DNA of 8,312 bases, from contig JAFCFP010000046.1 in NCBI GenBank assembly GCA_017608575.1, positions 1-8,312 of the forward strand. The letters run 5' to 3'. The stretch is from Candidatus Iainarchaeum sp. Lineage in GTDB: Archaea > Iainarchaeota > Iainarchaeia > Iainarchaeales > DTGL01. The notes under the pieces were generated by a model. That model saw nothing but the letters and a program-made list of their open reading frames with translations. It did not search any database and was not told the DNA's origin. A program made the position numbers and the translations under genes. Positions 6,749-8,312 of the stretch are shown here, one piece after another; within the stretch, counting starts at the first letter, position 1, and each line of letters starts with the position of its first letter.

Positions 6749-6770
6749 CGCGGCTGTCAAATCAGCCGCG
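6749..6770 (-). terminator. GC-rich hairpin at the end of the 6762-7622 gene, possible terminator
   Basis: CGCGGCTG (6749-6756) and CAGCCGCG (6763-6770) are perfect 8-base arms around a 6-base loop, giving a very stable stem in otherwise AT-rich DNA. The stem covers the last codons of the minus-strand membrane gene (Ser-Arg-Gly), and its TGA (6764-6762) straddles the loop edge. It also lies between two convergent genes, so it could act on transcripts from either side. No strong T run follows in either direction, so the terminator role is inferred from position. Confidence 0.5.
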
Positions 6771-7622
6771 GCTTCCCATTAACAAAGAAACAGCCAGCGC
6801 AGTAATCACTGCAACAAGAGCAGTAGTGGAAAAAAAATCAATTGAAAGCAACAATGAAAGAGGAATCCCTCCCCAAAAATGACCCAAAAAAATTGAAAGA
6901 ATAAAAGCAAAAACCGCAGCCACAAAAAAGTGAAACAATCCCTTTTTATAAGAATGATAACTCGTGCGAATAAAAATAAACGCTCCCACTACAAACACTC
7001 CAAAAAAAATCAACCCCACTTCAGTGCTTGGAGCGGGAAAGGTTTTGGAAGAAAAAATTCCAAACTCTGCAATAATAACATAACTCAAAACCGCGAGCAA
7101 AGAGCGATCGGTTTGCAGTTGCTTAAAAAAAGAAGCCTGAAATGGAGCCTTTAAAGCCTGAGTGGAAAACATTCTTGGCTCCTGCACCATTGTTGGTTCA
7201 ACAGTTGGCACAGTAGCTGCAATGCCTCCCTTTTTCTTTCGCTTGCGCAAATGCCGAGCGAATGAAAAAAGAGAAATAACCAGTGCAATAAGGAGAACTA
7301 TTCCACCAATGCCGCCAATAACGACCGTGGAAAGCGGCGCTTGCTTTATTGCCTCAATTGAAAGCTTATCATAAAAACTGGAAATAAAAAAATAACCAGA
7401 AACAATCATCAAAATCAAAAGAAAAAACCTTTTGACAAGCGAAAGAATCCACTTTGTTACATGGAACAATCCAACAAACAGTATTGCAATAAAAATGAAC
7501 AGTATTCCAAGCAGAGAAATATAGAGAATGTCTCCAGCCATTATTTTTGGAAAAAGGTCATTCTGAGCATATTGAAGCATTGATGGAAAAAGAGAATTCA
7601 GGTCAAAATTCAATGCATCCAT
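6762..7622 (-). CDS. Unknown multi-pass membrane protein (about seven helices)
   Basis: I do not recognise the family. From the ATG at 7622 it has 286 residues. Three hydrophobic segments lie at about residues 31-56, 62-83 and 98-121. A strongly basic cytoplasm-type stretch follows (HLRKRKKK, 124-131), then a polar linker rich in Pro, Thr and Val (about 135-170). The second half has four more segments at about 173-193, 204-220, 229-248 and 262-283. No conserved catalytic or transport motif is apparent. The frame could extend to an ATG at 7694, adding 24 residues, but that start would lie inside the divergent gene and beyond the probable TATA box, so I prefer 7622. The divergent, apparently promoter-sharing neighbour is a pilin-like operon, so a role at the cell surface is possible but unproven. 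The 3' end lies in a GC-rich hairpin. Confidence 0.82.
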   Translation of the reverse strand: MDALNFDLNSLFPSMLQYAQNDLFPKIMAGDILYISLLGILFIFIAILFVGLFHVTKWILSLVKRFFLLILMIVSGYFFISSFYDKLSIEAIKQAPLSTVVIGGIGGIVLLIALVISLFSFARHLRKRKKKGGIAATVPTVEPTMVQEPRMFSTQALKAPFQASFFKQLQTDRSLLAVLSYVIIAEFGIFSSKTFPAPSTEVGLIFFGVFVVGAFIFIRTSYHSYKKGLFHFFVAAVFAFILSIFLGHFWGGIPLSLLLSIDFFSTTALVAVITALAVSLLMGSRG

Positions 7623-7643
7623 GGGGAATAAGGGGGAGGAAAG

Positions 7644-7658
7644 AAATTTAAATTTAAA
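7644..7658. promoter_or_regulatory. Probable shared TATA element of the second divergent pair
   Basis: AAATTTAAATTTAAA is a nearly palindromic A/T box centred at 7651. The centre is 29 bases from the ATG at 7622 (minus) and 29 bases from the TTG at 7680 (plus). That matches archaeal TATA-to-start spacing on both sides and suggests one bidirectional promoter making two leaderless mRNAs. Between the box and the minus start lies a C-rich tract (TCCTCCCCCTTATTCCCC as read on the minus strand), which cannot act as a Shine-Dalgarno sequence. Confidence 0.52.
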
Positions 7659-7679
7659 GCAACAGGCTTTTTTTAAGGG

Positions 7680-8249
7680 TTGGTTGAATTGCATGGAATT
7701 TACTCCTTTGCATTAGCTTTCACTTTAAGCATTGCACTGCTTTCAATTGCTTTAATGACTGCAAACACTAAAACAAAAATGCTTGAAGCAGAAACAACAG
7801 CAATTGAAATTGAAAAAGGGAATTTTTTAAGAAAAATGCTCGAAGAAAACATTGATTTAATAATCAGTGAAACAATAGAAACACAAATAAAGAAAAAAAA
7901 TTTTGACCCGGAAAAAATAAACTCATCAATTGCTCAAAGGCTCGCTGAATACTTCAAAAAAACAGAAACACAATTCTCAGGAGAACCAAGAATTGAATTC
8001 TTTTTAATTGAAGAAAAAAACCTGTTAAACGGTTCGCCGAAAAAAGAAGAATTCACGGAATTACAGGGAATAGAAAAATTATTCAAAACAATTACTATAA
8101 ACATCAACGAGAATGCTTTTTTTATTGAATGCGCTTTCACTGGCGGAGAGCACTCCAAAGCAATTGTGGGAAAAATTCATTCAAAAAATGCAAAAACCTA
8201 TTTTTTGATTCCTATTGGCTATAAAGTAAAAAAAATGGTGATTGCATGA
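7680..8249 (+). CDS. Unknown single-span, pilin-like surface protein, first gene of a putative pilin operon
   Basis: This 189-residue protein has one N-terminal hydrophobic helix (about residues 7-27, HGIYSFALAFTLSIALLSIA). A long charged helical stretch follows (about 30-95), then a mixed C-terminal region with short strands (KTITININENAFFIECAF, AKTYFLIPIGY). The architecture is that of a minor pilin or pilus-associated membrane-anchored protein. However, there is no basic cluster before the helix and no Glu five residues after a cleavage site, so it is not a textbook prepilin. The start must be non-ATG: an in-frame TAA lies at 7674-7676, and the first Met (7755) would remove the hydrophobic helix. 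TTG at 7680 fits the promoter spacing, with TTG at 7689 as an alternative. The stop overlaps the next gene's ATG (ATGA at 8246-8249), so the two are surely co-transcribed and translationally coupled. I recognise no named family. Confidence 0.8.
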   Translation: MVELHGIYSFALAFTLSIALLSIALMTANTKTKMLEAETTAIEIEKGNFLRKMLEENIDLIISETIETQIKKKNFDPEKINSSIAQRLAEYFKKTETQFSGEPRIEFFLIEEKNLLNGSPKKEEFTELQGIEKLFKTITININENAFFIECAFTGGEHSKAIVGKIHSKNAKTYFLIPIGYKVKKMVIA

Positions 8250-8312
8250 AAGCACAGGCATCACTGGAAGCAATAATTGCCCTTGTTGCTTTTTGTGTTA
8301 TGCTTTGCTTGC
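8246..8312 (+). CDS. Class III signal-peptide (archaeal type IV pilin-like) protein, 3'-truncated by the window edge
   Basis: Only the first 22 codons are present. They begin MKAQASLEAIIALVAF and continue as a hydrophobic helix. The short basic start followed by QASLE and a hydrophobic run matches the archaeal class III signal peptide (QxSxE motif, DUF361-type). In such proteins the EppA-type prepilin peptidase cuts just before the Gln, and the protein is then built into a pilus-like fibre or anchored at the surface. The conserved Glu is the fifth residue of the mature chain, as in type IV pilins. The ATG overlaps the previous gene's TGA, indicating an operon. The size and the rest of the protein are unknown. 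Confidence 0.75.
   Translation, partial: MKAQASLEAIIALVAFCVMLCL

Noticed and set aside
7622..7643. G-rich stretch (GGGGAATAAGGGGGAGG) as a second origin-recognition box
   Set aside because: It lacks the GGAAA core before the G-run at the right spacing; a promoter-proximal C/T tract on the other strand explains it better.
7623..7694. Longer N-terminus (from 7694) for the seven-helix membrane protein
   Set aside because: The extra 24 residues would overlap the divergent gene and run through the probable shared TATA box.
1..8312. About a dozen GAATTC sites, more than expected by chance
   Set aside because: Most reflect frequent Glu-Phe (GAA TTC) or Ile/Leu-Glu-Phe codon runs and A/T-rich composition; no site-specific function or restriction-system gene is visible.
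1..8312. Strong T-richness of the plus strand in about 1170-4020 as a sign of transfer or a strand switch at an origin
   Set aside because: Those genes lie on the minus strand and all coding strands here are purine-rich, so gene orientation explains it.

Overview
The window is ordinary-looking, AT-rich archaeal chromosome. The archaeal assignment rests on several genes: an archaeal/eukaryotic-type phenylalanyl-tRNA synthetase beta chain, a replication factor C large subunit with a C-terminal PCNA-binding motif, an Orc1/Cdc6 initiator, a Ygr210-type GTPase, and an archaeal class III (QxSxE) pilin-type signal peptide at the right edge. TATA-like boxes, mostly 29-32 bases before the start codons and without Shine-Dalgarno sequences, also point to archaea. 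The many Lys/Glu-rich proteins, low GC and small unknown membrane proteins would fit a DPANN-type genome (for example Diapherotrites- or Micrarchaeota-like) or a methanogen-like euryarchaeon. The sequence alone does not settle which.

Layout, left to right: pheT (+, left part cut off) meets rfcL (-) tail to tail, and their stop codons overlap. Upstream of rfcL lies a four-helix membrane protein with a large soluble C-terminal domain (-). It is divergent from the Ygr210-type GTPase (+). The GTPase converges on orc1/cdc6 (-) with 17 bases between them. A 127-base divergent spacer then separates orc1/cdc6 from a 64-residue unknown protein (+). The small gene faces an unknown multi-pass membrane protein (-) across a 62-base gap that ends in a GC-rich hairpin. 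That membrane gene is divergent from a small putative operon (+) of a single-span surface-type protein and a class III signal-peptide protein that runs off the right edge. No stretch longer than about 170 bases lacks a gene, and I see no tRNA, rRNA, CRISPR array or insertion sequence.

Gene order alternates in strand, so most genes look singly transcribed. Two divergent pairs (about 3996/4057 and 7622/7680) appear to share one central A/T box, with start codons almost equally spaced on either side, which suggests bidirectional promoters giving leaderless mRNAs. The small gene at 6505 is the exception: it has a strong Shine-Dalgarno sequence.

Functionally the window mixes translation (pheT, probably the GTPase), DNA replication (rfcL clamp loader, orc1/cdc6 initiator, and a possible origin-recognition-like site next to orc1) and cell surface (pilin-like operon and two unknown membrane proteins). 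I find no defence system or mobile element. The most interesting items are the symmetric promoters, the possible initiator-binding site, the unknown small protein, and the two unfamiliar membrane proteins.
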